Shown piece after piece: positions 1-12,416 of a stretch of 64,000 bases of DNA. The notes beneath the pieces were generated by a model. It was not told the origin of the DNA and searched no databases. It was given only the letters and a program-made list of their open reading frames with translations. Origin of the DNA: Ziziphus jujuba (Eukaryota; Streptophyta; Magnoliopsida; Rosales; Rhamnaceae); the NCBI RefSeq assembly GCF_031755915.1, contig NC_083382.1:15716501-15780500 (forward strand). The letters are read 5' to 3'. Both the position numbers and the translations under genes were made by a program. Each line of letters opens with the position of its first letter. Position 1 is the stretch's first letter.

Positions 1-189
1 TAGATGGCATTGTTTTTAGCTAAAAAATAAAAGGAAAAACACTATTTGGTTAATAACCCAAGCTTCTTTAAGTCGTAATACTTATATTGTAAATATTGAA
101 CGTAACAAACTAAAATTCCATCAATAGATTTATCTCTTTAGTCTTATTGTTTTTCTTTTAATTTTACTTTGTATATCCTAATTATGAAG

Positions 190-3100
190 GGCAGTGTATG
201 GTCATCACTTCGACCAATTAATATTTCATCCTCAGACCATTCAAAGCCAATTATTTTGACGATGGCATCAATGGATTCAGCTTCATTCTTCCGGGATAAA
301 AGCCTTGGAGCAGAGTCCCCAATATCTGTAAGTTAAAGTCTTCGAATGCATGCATCTTGTTTACATTTTTGGATTTGATTTATTTTTTTATATTATTTAT
401 CTAGCCCTCAATAAGCATGCCAAATAATGTGTGGAATGTGCTTTAGGGGCTAATTGCATTGATGGCAGCAGTTGATGCACTTTCGCATGTGGATGGTTTG
501 GATAAGCTTAGCAAACAGGTTTGTATGAGATGATATTCCTTAAATAAAACTTCTGTGCTAATATGCTTATATTGACGAGTTTATATTGGCCCCTTGGTAT
601 ATATTTTAAACATTTAATTACTTATCTAAGAAAAAAAAAATTACTTATGAGAGGGCATTAAATAGTGTCTGTGTGCTTCATATATTTTTTTATTGTTGTA
701 TCTGTTTTTTTGGTATTTTGGTTTCCCCTTAGACTTTTTTTTTTTTTCTTTGTGCGACTGCGAAATAGTTTTGATTTGTGATAGATGATCTCTTTTAATG
801 CAGCTTGTTTTTCTTGTTTCAACTGGGGAGGCATGGGGTTACCTTGGTAGCAGGAGATTTTTGCTCGAACTTGATCTACAGTCTGATGCTGTTAGGGGCC
901 TTAATAGCTCATTGTTTGAGATGGTATGATTCTGTCAGAATGTTACACACAGAGTCTGCAAAATCCTGCAACTCAGTTCTCTAAGATAACAGTAGAAAGC
1001 CATCTTTTAAAGAAGACTGAATTTTGCTTGTTTGTTTTCTTGATTTCAATTCTGTCTTTACCCTTTCTTTTCTAGGAGATCTCAGTAAGTTCTGCCTGTG
1101 TCCTTTTTACTTTTTTGGATTAGTGATCAATTTGAAAAAAAAATTCAAATATATTATGTAATTAATTTAGGTTGTTCATTTGACATAAAATAAATGTTAT
1201 ATAGCCTCTTGTTTTATGTACATTAGATTATTGATCATCTTGAAATGCATTTTGATCTTTTGTCTTATCTATCAATAAATATATAAGAAAGCTTATGAAA
1301 GGTTCGTTGGATGTTATTCTATAGGTTGTGGAAGTTGGATCAGTTGGGAAGGGCTTCAACCAAGGCATTCAAAACTTTTATGCTCACAGTACAGGGGTGT
1401 GAAATTTTTTCTCTGTCATTTCACGCATCTGAATCTCTGCAATATTATTTTTTGTTTATGTTGCATATTTCTATTAACACAATACCACTGTTTTCCTTAA
1501 TAAGTAAAGAAAAATGAAGAGAGCTGTAAAAGGAATCAAAGTTGGGCTCACAAAATCAATTAAAATGGTTCGACAGCCTATACTCTCATTCTGTATAATC
1601 CACTGTAGGAAGGGATGTTCCTATCTAAATAAAAGTAAACTTATTTAATTAGCACTTACAAATTCTAACAATTTAGCATCTGAAGTCATCACGATTTATC
1701 CTTAAATTAAGGCTCTTTTACATTTGTTGCTCAAATTTTCTGGAGATGTAACTCCTGGACTTTGAACTGCTGCTTTTCTTTGTTCAATCTACGTTTTTAA
1801 CACATAAAGTGTTTGCATGTAAAAATTCCATAATGAATTCCTTAGTTATTCTCCTTTCAGCAGTGGGTATCTTGCTTGAGATCTTGCCAATGTTTTTAAA
1901 AATGTTTACCAATGTAGGTTTCATCTGCTCTAAACAAAACGTTGGACGCATTGAAGCGTGCTCAAGATTCCCTCAAATCTGACAATGTAACAATTTCGTC
2001 AGCAAGTGCTTCAAATCCTGGGATACCTCCATCTTCCTTGATGGCATTTCTGAAAAAGGTTTGCTTGAAGAACTTCGCAAGCTTTTATTTTATACATCTT
2101 GCCTAAGCAGTGTAAAACATGAAGCAGCATCTTTGTTGGTAACAAAGACACTAGAATTTTATCTTACAAAACAGTGACTGTCTCTCTACTCGCATTCTGG
2201 ATTTTATATTGTTGTTAGATTATTGGTCCTTTGATAGTTTAAGAGATCAGATGTTATCTGTCTATATATCAGTTTTCTCCTAACATGAAAGAAATGTTCA
2301 AAAGAGATTGAAAGCAATAAAAATACCCAACATATTAATAATTAAGGAAGTGGAGATTGAGATAATAATAATAATAATAATAATAATCCCCAGCATACTT
2401 TAGAAATGGAAGTTGCAATTCATTATTGATATCTTGAAAATGTAAACTAATTTGCTGCTTTTCCTTTTCCTATGCTCTTAATAGAACTCTCTAACCTCGG
2501 GGATTGTATTAGAAGATTTTGATACTGTCTTCTCCAACAAGTTCTACCATAGTCACCTGGATGAATTATGTGAGTTCATTTATTCTTCTCTTTTGTAGTT
2601 GATTTATGTGGAATGTTTTTATAACTATCTTAACATCTCCTTTTCTTATGTTTCCAATGCAGCAAATGTAAACTCTTCATCCATTGTGGCAGCTGCTTCC
2701 CTTATAGCTCGCACACTTTACACCCTTGCAAGTGATACTAAAGACCTAAGCAGCTCATCTCTCACTGCTATTAAAGTGAATGTTTCTTTGGTTGAAGAAC
2801 TTATGGGTTGTCTATTGCGCTGTGATCCTGGTCTCTCTTGTGAGCTGGTGAAAAAATATATTTCACCCACCGATACCTGCCCAAGCCATTATGTTGGTGT
2901 TATCATTGATGAACCAACCTCCACGCCTTATCCTCCTTATGTTGGTGATGTTTCAAGGTTTCTGTGGAATTTTCTAGCAGACAGAACATCTATTCCAAGG
3001 GAGAATACTAGTCCTGTATGTTCAGAAGATTGCAGCAGCAAAGGTGGAGTGTGCATTGGTGCAGAAACAGATGGAAAAGGAGTTTGTGTTGTATCCACAA

Positions 3101-4109
3101 CCAGGTACCTCATCGTTAGCAAGGAGATAGAATTATAATAGTTTTGCACTGCACACACCTTTAATGACCATGTTTGATCAAATTGAATTATGGGCAATTT
3201 CTAGATAAGTAGTTCTTTTCCTGCTCCTTGTTCTGAGTCGTTAGCTTTGCCTGCACAGTCGATGTTGGAGAATCATGTAGCACATAATCACTGTGCACCA
3301 ACTTCATCTTTACACGTTAATAGGCTTATCAGGTTGCTAGGTTAGTAAGTCCGCTTATGCATGGTTGGTGATAACAGAAATAGAAAATTTTGATGAAAAT
3401 CTAAACCTGACCAAGATGATACATCTTATATTTTGCGAGTCGTGAATTTCATTGGATGATGATTGGTAATTGTATCGTATTGTCTTTGCATAAGAATAAA
3501 ATGTTTGTCTAGCAAATCATGCTTGACTGTTATTAGCTCTAGTTTAACTTAAAAAACATTCAGAAATTGATTTTTCATATTGGATATATATTTGTGGATA
3601 TGTATAAGTCATATATGCTGGGTAGGATTGGTAAGATTGGTTAGTTGTTCTTTATAGCATACCAACTATCAATTTTAAGGGTTGGATTCTGTAGTATTGT
3701 TGGAGTGCATTCTCTACGATAGGTATCAGTTCAGTGACTTGGTGTTTTTGTATTAAAATGTCATTTATAATCAAAATCTAATGTTAAAAGTCCCCTTTTT
3801 ATTTCCTCAAAAAAAGTATTGAATGTACTTGGTTGATCATACAGATATGTTCCTGCATACTCAACAAGGTTGAAATTTGAATCTGGAACTTGGACTGTAT
3901 TGCCTCCAAATTCCTCCGAGCCTATAGGAATATTGGATCCCATCTGGACAGAAAGCAATTGGAATGTTATTGGCCTTCGGGTGTACACCATACAGAGTGC
4001 TGCTTATGACCGTCTTGTTTTGCTTGGGGGTATTTCCATTACAATTTTGGCTTATCTTGCAATACTAATTACCAAATCCATCATCACAAAGGCAATGAAG
4101 CAAGATTGA
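190..4109 (+). CDS. NCT: Nicastrin, C-terminal ~444 residues (gene enters from the left edge)
   Basis: Nicastrin is the large glycoprotein subunit of the membrane protease gamma-secretase, where it helps admit substrates. Eight exons can be joined in frame: 190-327, 447-518, 804-923, 1325-1396, 1918-2058, 2485-2569, 2663-3104 and 3845-4109. They give 444 residues and a TGA stop. The first junction is the least certain: an alternative acceptor lies 5 bp further in. Recognisable pieces are SVWSSLRPI, ILTMASMDSASFFRDKSLGA, the stretch STGEAWGYLGSRRF in the third exon, a Cys-rich segment (CLLRCDPGLSCELV, then DTCPSHYVGV), and NWNVIGLRVYT before a single C-terminal membrane helix (LVLLGGISITILAYLAI) with a short basic tail. 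This order is that of nicastrin: lumenal aminopeptidase-like domain, then one transmembrane segment. Introns are 119-921 bp, with extra AT-rich filler such as a TAA run near 2363-2387. No frameshift is seen. The N-terminal part lies outside the window. Confidence 0.93.
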
Positions 4110-4111
4110 AA

Positions 4112-4173
4112 CACTCATCTCCTTTATGAAGAACACTCATACTTCACTCATCTCCTTTATGAAGAACACTCAT
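4112..4173 (+). repeat. 33 bp tandem duplication in the nicastrin 3' UTR
   Basis: A unit starting CACTCATCTCCTTTATGAAG begins at 4112 and again at 4145, directly after the nicastrin stop. The two copies look identical by eye. It lies in the transcribed 3' UTR and does not alter the protein. Confidence 0.85.
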
Positions 4174-4928
4174 AGTTGAAGTGTCAGAATACAAGAATTG
4201 ATAGATTTGATCTAACTCGTTAGCATTTTGGAATTTCTGCAGGTGTATTTGCTTTGTTTAATCTGTGCATCCTGCATCCTTGTGCATTTTGATTTTTATA
4301 GGGTATTGATCTTGCTAAAAGTCTGTATTATGATGTCACTGAATTTTATTTTTTTTGCGAATATGTATAGGGCATTTTCTCAGTTCAATTCCAAACTAAA
4401 TTGAACAATCCAAAATCCAAATTTGAGAGGCTATTCTGCAAACCATGCTTAGATACCTTTTTTTTTTTTTTTTTTCATTTGTTGGGTTAAGAAATAATTT
4501 TTTCTTCAAGCTCAAGAGCAAATTAAAATTCCATTTATTAATTTTAATAAAATTTTAACCAATTGATTTTGGTTAGATAGTGATTCGTCCAAAGGTCAAA
4601 AAATAAAGGCAAAAGGTGATTAGTGTTAACCTACTCTTTAATGGTTTAAAACATTTTAAATTTATTATTGTAAATGAATACTTTTGACTAATTTGTGCTA
4701 AATGAACATTTAATTAATTAGGACTAATTTATAGAAATTTTGACACCATTACTTTTTATTACATTATAGGAGATAAAATAAAATAAAAAGAAATAAATTT
4801 TCCCCAAAAAAAAAAAAACAAAAAAAAAGGGAATTTAGAAGGAAAATTTTTTAATTTATCCTTTTTGGAACTGAGTAAATTCCAAGGGAACAAGGAGGTT
4901 AAAAATACAGACCCGAGCCCTCACAGTT
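4174..4928. other. Intergenic spacer between nicastrin and NDUFS1
   Basis: AT-rich spacer with poly(T) runs (about 4459-4476) and A-rich stretches (4806-4828). It should hold the nicastrin polyadenylation region and the distal NDUFS1 promoter. I see no coding signal and no repeat of note. Confidence 0.6.
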
Positions 4929-4972
4929 TGGGCCTAAATGGGTTCCATTTACCCAAAAAACAGTAAAGCCCA
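4929..4972 (+). promoter_or_regulatory. Site II-type (TGGGCY) pair in the NDUFS1 promoter
   Basis: TGGGCC lies at 4929-4934 and AGCCCA (the reverse complement of TGGGCT) at 4967-4972, about 205-250 bp before the ATG at 5178. TGGGCC/T elements, often in pairs, are known in plants as TCP-factor sites that coordinate nuclear genes for respiratory-chain proteins. The motifs are seen directly; the regulatory role here is inferred. Confidence 0.5.
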
Positions 4973-5177
4973 GTTCCAAATGCAGAACCGACCCGTCCAC
5001 CATTTTCGTTTCTGGTATGTGTGTGGAATGAGCTCCATCACAAACCATTTCCAATTTCGTTCGCTCGGCACACGCAGAGAACGAGAGAGCTCACTCCAGA
5101 GATCTCCTCCGACTCGAACTTCGACTCAGTGAATCACTGAGAGCTCCAAAAAGCTCTTCCTCTACAAGTCCAATAAA

Positions 5178-5708
5178 ATGGGGTTGGGATTGCTAGCCTC
5201 CAAGGCCCTCAAGCCTACAGCCTCAAGACTTCTCAGCTCCCAAAACCCAAGAAGCCTCCTCTTCCTCTCCAGAACGGTGACGTCAACCCCGGAGCTCCAG
5301 AAGCCGGAACAGGCTGCTCAGGCCCAGCCCGAACCTACGCCGGATCTTCCACCTCGGACGCCGTTGGCCGGAGCCAGAGTCCATTTTCCCAATCCTGATG
5401 ACGCCATCGAGGTCTTCGTTGATGGATATCCGGTGAAAATCCCCAAGGGGATGACGGTCTTACAGGCCTGCGAGGTCGCCGGTGTTGACATCCCTCGGTT
5501 CTGCTACCATAGCCGGCTTTCTATCGCTGGAAACTGCCGTATGTGTCTCGTCGAGGTCGAGAAGTCGCCAAAGCCCGTCGCTTCCTGTGCCATGCCCGCT
5601 CTTCCTGGTTAGGGTTTTTCTTTTTCTTTTTTTTTTTTTTTTTTGGGGATTGTAATTGTTTTTGATTGTTTGTATTGTTTAGGATGTTCATTTCTGATTT
5701 TAAAGTTT

Positions 5709-5740
<32 letters not shown>

Positions 5741-8700
5741 GGGGATGGGGTTGTAGGGGGGTTTTATTTGAATTCAATTACCTCTTAGTAGTCTTTTTGT
5801 TTAAATTCGTTTACTTATTTTAAGTTGAAAAATATATGAATTTCTAACTTTTTTGGTTTCGTTCGTTTGATATTTGGTTACGGGAATTTTGTTGGTTTGA
5901 ATAGAGCCTTTCATTTGCGTTGCTCTTATAGTTTCTAGTGTTTTAGATTAAGCTGATGGTTTTATGTCAGTCGTCTATGCAATGTATTACGCGATTCTCA
6001 GCAACAATTTTTTTTTTTTTTTATGTTAATAATTAAACTACAAATTATGACAAATTCGGTTTGAGCTAAGTTTGTTTTCCTGAGGCTTTATATTTCATGG
6101 TTTTAGTGGTTTGGAAAATGTTTCATGATTCTTCTTTTATTCATGTCATGATGAGTTGTGACCTACTTTGGGAATTTTCTTTTTAGGGATGAAAATAAAG
6201 ACAGATACTCCAATAGCAAAGAAGGCTCGAGAAGGAGTGATGGAATTTTTGCTGATGAATCACCCATTGGATTGTCCAATTTGTGATCAAGGTGGAGAAT
6301 GTGATCTGCAGGATCAGTCCATGGCATTTGGATCTGACCGTGGCCGGTTTACTGAAATGAAGAGATCTGTGGTGGATAAAAATCTTGGTCCTTTGGTGAA
6401 GACTGTAATGACTCGGTGTATCCAGTGTACAAGGTTGGTTAGAATCATGAGTAACCTTTCACGTTATTGCTTGTATTTTGTTTAGAATACAAACAGACAA
6501 AAGTTCTTTAATTTTTGAATGACCAAATTAGCATTTACATCTGACACTGTTGCACTTGCACCACTTCTTGCAACTCAACACGACTCTATCTAGTTTTTGT
6601 AAATATAGTTACACTACTTCTACAAACAAACTCTTAGCAATCTTAAAATTTTCACCTTTTTATTTTTTTTTTTTATTTTGTGCTCATGGGAGAAGCACCC
6701 TGCTTTTCATTTGGTAGGACTAGGACCATAACTTCCTTCGGGGAAGTGGTTCTTCTGTTCGAAATTTGCTTTTCAGGAGTAAGATGTTCTTTCAAATTGT
6801 TGTGATTTTCGGTTTAATAGAATATTTATAACATTTGATTTTTTTTTCCTTAAAACCAATAATCCTCCCTAGCTTCGCCTTGGAAATTTTTCCAGAGCCA
6901 TGTTAAGCTTGTATTAAGCAACATTTTGTTTGTGTTTGTGCTTTTCTTTTTGGATTAAAATTTATCAAAATAGCAAACTTATCAAATCCTATTTCTTTCC
7001 AATAAGAATGCGGATCCAAACTGTTTGTATGATCTAGTAGTGGTTCTGCAAGCTTCTGATGTGAACTACACTTTGAGCAGATGTGTCAGATTTGCAACTG
7101 AGGTTGCTGGAGTTCAGGACCTTGGCATGTTAGGGCGTGGCAGTGGTGAGGAAATTGGGACTTATGTTGAAAAACTCATGACAAGTGAACTTTCTGGCAA
7201 TGTGATAGATATCTGTCCTGTGGGAGCCCTGACCTCAAAACCTTTTGCATTTAAAGCCCGGAATTGGGAATTGAAGGGCACTGAGACTATTGATGTTACT
7301 GATGCTGTAGGATCCAACATTCGAATTGATAGCAGAGGTCCAGAAGTCATGCGCATTATTCCACGGTTAAATGAGGTAGATTTTCCTAAGCTATGCTGGT
7401 TTCCAAGCTTTTCTGTCCTTGTCTTCTATGGTCTTGGTAGATGTCTCAGCTTAATAAGTCTCTTGGATACAACAATTGTAAAATACTTGAATAAGTTTGA
7501 GACCTGCTTTTTGAAGTGAGCATTTTCTAAGTATTAGCACTGCTTTTATAGCCAGCATTATCTAAGGTTTGTCGTTGATTGCATTTAACTAAGTAAATAT
7601 TTTAGATGGGTAAGAGTTCAAACGTTAGCCCGTAATATATCTATCATATAAAAATATTGGAATTGGTATGTGTTATGTTTTTCATGTATTTTCTTTATGT
7701 TTATTTGTCATCATGTTCCCTTGGAAAATAAAAGTTTATTTTATTATTCATGATAGAATACAAAAGAGAGTAGATTACTACAGCTAATCCATATCTAGCC
7801 TGATTCCATTGTCAAGCCTTAAGCCATTAACTATTCTGTTCTCTGACCAAATCCCATCAATGGTTTGATCTGTCTTAAGTTTGAAATTTGGGCATCCAAT
7901 GAAGTATGTAAATGCAATTGATTTGGTTCTCATCTTTCTCCATGGTCAATGTGAGTAGCTTATTCGAAACTTATTTGGCCATTGTTTCCTCCTGCCAAAG
8001 AAGATATGTATATTATTATGAATTCAGGACACAATACACAACCAGTTTATATGTCTGAGGGGAATTGTATTTCTGATTAGGTTGTTGTACTTTAGGGGTG
8101 TGCATTGGTTTGAAACTGTTGCTTTGAAGGCATAATGAATTGAACCAATTTGATATGCTCTCTGATTATCAACAACCAAGCCAAGCTGAATATGTTTGAA
8201 AAGCCAAATTCACTTATCCTTATTTTTTGAATCGGGATTGGTTGCTTTAATTTGGTTTGTGCAGAAGTCAGGTAAAAAAAATCCTAAATTTCCCAACGTC
8301 AAGATTTAAGTTCAAAAATTTCAGTTCAGGTTTAGCTGCAAATTAAAGCATAACGTTTTATTTTTCTAAAATTACAAATTTAAAAACTTTATAGGAAATT
8401 GGTACCCTTTCATCTTAATAAAATCATGAAAATTCTAGGTTTGGCTACTTTAGGATGGATATAGGTATTCACCAAGTGCTGTTGACATTGCTGATTTGGT
8501 AGGTTGAGATGAGGCCATAATAGAGTAAATATGAGAGAAGGAACAAGAGTTAAGAGTGGCAGGAGAGTGAATTAGGTGCAACCTCTTCTAGGATCTCTCA
8601 CTCAGCCCTCTTGAAGTTCAATTTCATTGCTTTCTATTTTCTGCAACTGAGGGGATTGAAAAGAAGCCCTTGCCCCTATTCTTTTGCTTTTATTTCGCTG

Positions 8701-10341
8701 CATTTACTCTACAGACTCTGTTTTTGTTGATCGTAGATGAGTATCGTCAGAGCCCACTCCAACCTTATTCTAATCATCTCCCCTCTACCTTTTCTTGTTG
8801 CCCCTAAGATTTATATTTTGAAGGCTTTCCGCTTTCAATCGAAGTTAAATACTTTTATTGTTCTACTGTCTTTAACTGTGTCTTATGTTCAGTTTACCAC
8901 CTATTGCAGGACATAAATGAAGAATGGATATCAGACAAGACTCGTTTTTGTTACGATGGTTTGAAGAGGCAGAGGCTAAATGACCCTATGATTCGTGGTG
9001 CTGATGGTCGATTTAAGCCTGTGAGCTGGCGTGATGCCCTTGCAGTGGTTGCTGAGATTGCTCATCAAGTCAAACCGGAGGAAATTGTTGGAGTTGCAGG
9101 TCAGCTGTCTGATGCAGAGTCCATGATGGCCCTAAAAGATTTCTTAAACAAATTGGGTTCAAATAATGTATGGTGTGAAAAGAATGGGATGTTCCATGAT
9201 GCTGATCTCCGCTCTGGGTATCTTATGAATACTAGCATTTCTGATCTTGAGAAGGCAGATGTTTTCCTCTTGGTTGGTACCCAGGTATTGTTCTAGCATC
9301 CCTTGTTTTGGATTTACTGAGTGCTTGGTCCAAGTGATGATCGCCCTTTCTTCCAGGCATATAATTTGACCTTCCTAATGAACGGATAAATTGTGTTTTT
9401 TTCATTTACTAATTTCCTGTTTTTTCATGTTTAATTGGCAGCCAAGAGTAGAAGCTGCTATGGTAAATGCTAGAATTCGAAAGACAGTTAGAGCTACTCA
9501 TGCTAAGGTTGGATATATTGGCCCTCCAGCTGATTTTAACTATGATCACGAGCATCTTGGTACAGGCCCTCAAACACTTAAAGAAATTGCAGAGGGTCGC
9601 CATTCATTTTCCTCGGCCCTTTCAAATGCCAAAAACCCTGTAATCATTGTTGGCGCTGGGCTTTTTAACAGGAAGGACAAGGATGCAATTTTTTCTGCTG
9701 TGGAAGCCATTGCAAAATCAGCTAAAGCTGTCAGGCCTGATTGGAATGGTCTCAATGTATTGCTTCTTAGTGCAGGCCAAGCTGCAGCACTTGACCTTGG
9801 ACTTGTGCCAGAATCTGAAAATTGCCTCGAGTCGGCAAAATTTGTGTACCTGATGGGTGCAGATGATGTAAACTTGGAGAACATTCCTAAGGATGCCTTT
9901 GTGGTTTATCAAGGGCACCATGGCGACCAGGGTGTATATCGTGCCAATGTAGTTTTGCCAGCAGCAGCATTTAGTGAGAAGGAAGGGACATATGAAAATA
10001 CAGAAGGTTGCACACAACAAACCGTGCCTGCGGTTCCCACAGTCGGTGATGCCCGGGATGATTGGAAGATAATAAGAGCTCTATCTGAGGTGGCAGGGGT
10101 CCGTTTGCCCTATGATACACTCACAGCCATTAGGTCTCGGATCAAGACTGTGGCACCGAACCTTTTGCATGTCGACGAGAGAGAGCCAGCTACATTTTCA
10201 ACTTCATTGAAGCCGCAGTCCAATCAGGAATTAAGTTCAGAACCGTTCGGGACAGCCATTGAGAATTTTTATATGACCGATTCCATTACCAGGGCATCAA
10301 AGATAATGGCACAATGCAGTGCGTTGCTGCTAAAGAAGTGA
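5178..10341 (+). CDS. NDUFS1: NADH:ubiquinone oxidoreductase 75 kDa subunit (complex I), mitochondrial
   Basis: Electron-carrying subunit of the matrix arm of mitochondrial complex I, nuclear encoded. Five exons join in frame: 5178-5607, 6187-6433, 7081-7375, 8910-9284 and 9442-10341. They give 748 residues, the expected plant length. Residues 1 to about 65 are a Ser/Arg-rich mitochondrial presequence followed by a Pro/Gln-rich linker. The 2Fe-2S ligands (N1b) are C109, C120, C123 and C137. The His-Cys 4Fe-4S site is H169, C173, C176 and C182. The second 4Fe-4S site is C221, C224, C227 and C271. The rest is the molybdopterin-oxidoreductase-like fold, which in complex I binds no molybdenum. 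Arabidopsis EMB1467 is, from memory, the orthologue. The third intron (1,534 bp) is the longest, and the first has long poly(T) tracts. The gene looks intact. Site II motifs lie upstream. Confidence 0.97.
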
Positions 10342-11323
10342 GGTGATTTTGTATTATTCTAATTCCTAATAAAGATTTAGATTGCCCCTTTTTTCGTTCT
10401 ATTTCATTGTTATTTAAAAATCTCTCCTTTGAATCTTCATTTAGGCCGTGCAAAGGCCTAGTTTGGCCAGAGCTTCTGGAACATTGGAAGTACTTCCAAT
10501 AAAAGTATTCTAAGCATTCTAAGCTTTGTTTCAGTTGTGATACGTTTTGCAATGTAAAAACATTTTCCTTGTAAAACTGGTTGGATGTATAATTTGGGAT
10601 TTTCCCATCTTGTTTCTTATTGCTCAGTACTCCCAGATTTTTCACTCCTGGTAGAAACACATTTAGACATTCTGTAGTACTCGCAAATTGGAACTCTCCA
10701 ACTGATGCTGTGGTGACCCATATATCATAATTTTTTTTTTTTTGTTACTAATTGTAACTTCCAAATGCATTTATTTGTTTGTTGCAACACACTTATTTTT
10801 TATTTGTTTTTTCCATGTCTACTTACAAAGTTATAAATTTATTGTTTTGAAACTTAAAACTGTTGCACTAAATCTCCTCAGTCAATCAAACTTTGACAAA
10901 ATGCAATCAAATGTATGAAAAAATTACAATAAAAAATTATTGTTATCGTCATTTTCAATAAATCATATATATCATACCGATATATTTCAGAAAAATAGAA
11001 ATAAATAAAAAATTAATAATAAAAATAATAACAACTTTCAAGGCAAATCATGCATTGGCAAATCTCTATCTAGTTCGACTTTATCTGCAATTGATATTGA
11101 ACTGTTAGAATTACATCCAACATTGACGCCCACAAACTAAAATCCAACATAAACAATACTCCAATACATTAAAAACTAGCTTTTATATCTCCTTATTCTT
11201 AATCCATAGCTACGGAAAAAAAAAAAAAAAGGCAAAATAGGAATGGATAGAAAAAGCGAACAGTAGAGACCAAATAGTCGCAGGAAAAAGGATGGCAAAG
11301 TTTTGCAAATTAGAGATATGAAC
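10342..11323. other. Convergent intergenic region (NDUFS1 and MGST3 3' ends)
   Basis: This spacer lies between two genes that point at each other. It should hold both polyadenylation regions. It is AT-rich with a poly(T) run near 10731-10743 and a poly(A) run near 11216-11230. No further coding signal is seen. Confidence 0.6.
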
Positions 11324-12230
11324 TCATCCACCACGAAGAAGACTAACCCCAAACGAAATAGTGCAACCCATCAGCCCGAAGATAGCCAAGAATCCATATT
11401 TCCTATCACCATAACAACCCAAAATAATTAATCTACATTTGTTGAATAATATATATGTACTTAATATATATATATATATATATATATTTTTCCAATATGT
11501 TTGATAAAAGCTGAAGGACCACTTATCTTTACGCAAAGAAAAAGTAAGAAAATGGTAACGAAAGAAAAAGAAAATCATAATAAAAATAAATAAATAAAAA
11601 TGGAAAATGGTAAACCCCCAAAAAAAAAAAAAAAAAAAAAAAACCACCAACCCGAGAGTGAGGCGCTTCTGAGGGTCACCGGTGGAATAGCCTTTGAAGT
11701 AGAAAAAACGACTGACAACATACAGAATTCCCAATGCAGACGTGGCGCATGGATGCCTCAGCCCTCCCAATACCATCAACACGAAGAACATCGGCATCAT
11801 TTCCAGCGAATTCTGGTGCCCTCTCTGCATTTCCCATTTTCCCATTTTCATTTTCCAAATTTTCAATTTCAATTTCAATTTCAATTTAATTAATAACAAC
11901 AACAACAACTACAACAACAACAACAAAACAAGTAGAGCAAAAACAAAACCTGAACACAGTTGAAGATCTTCGCGTCTTTGTTTTCGGACTCCGAAGCATA
12001 AAGAGTTGGATAGAAAACCTTATACCTGGTTTTCAAATAATTTTTCCATCTCAAATTCCAACCATTTTCAACCCAAAAAATAAAAAAAATAAAAAACGAA
12101 AAGAAAAATACCGTTTACGAGCTTTGCCAACTTGGAAGGCCATCCAGAAGTTGAGGAAGCAATAGGCTACAAGAACTAGAGCCACATATCCGTACTCTCT
12201 CGGAAGAAATTCCACTGCTGCTGCACCCAT
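11324..12230 (-). CDS. MGST3: Microsomal glutathione S-transferase 3 (MAPEG family)
   Basis: A small integral-membrane enzyme of the ER/microsomal membrane; MAPEG proteins of this branch have glutathione transferase and peroxidase activity. Four minus-strand exons join in frame: 12230-12112, 12025-11950, 11824-11652 and 11402-11324. They give 148 residues, the family length. The start is MGAAAVEFLPREYGYVALVL. The MAPEG hallmark R-x-H-x-N-x2-E is RGHQNSLE (residues 66-73), preceded by FNCVQ. YFKGYSTGDPQKR (residues 107-119) is typical of the MGST3 branch, and the C-terminal helix ends SFGVSLLRGG. About four hydrophobic segments fit four membrane helices. Intron 3 holds a TA repeat and long A runs, and intron 2 a TTTCAA hexamer run. 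All splice sites are GT-AG and no break is seen. It is convergent with NDUFS1. Confidence 0.95.
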
Positions 12231-12401
12231 TTTCTCTTTTTTCTTTTTTTTTTCTTTTTCTTTTTCTTTTTGTTTTTTCCTTTAAGAGCTCTCTGGGTTT
12301 TCGTTTTTTATAGAAAACGAAGAAGATTCGGGATTTTCTACTGATTTGACTCGCACCGATATACTTCTTCTTCTCCAAGGCAAAAACTGTTTAGACGCTG
12401 C

Positions 12402-12416
12402 TGGGCCTCGTGGGCC
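12402..12416 (-). promoter_or_regulatory. Two site II-type TGGGCC motifs upstream of MGST3
   Basis: TGGGCC occurs at 12402-12407 and 12411-12416, about 170-190 bp upstream of the MGST3 ATG. The whole stretch is GC-rich in an AT-rich neighbourhood, as expected of a proximal promoter. A TCP-type role is inferred. A CT/TTTCT-rich 5' UTR lies between these motifs and the ATG. Confidence 0.4.

Noticed and set aside
11324..11908. A 194-codon minus-strand open frame as a separate gene
   Set aside because: It runs through MGST3 exons 3 and 4 and the intron between them; the spliced model gives the expected 148-residue protein.
12115..12378. An 87-codon minus-strand frame over the MGST3 first exon
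   Set aside because: It covers the first exon in the wrong frame; the MGAAAVEFLP frame is the family match.
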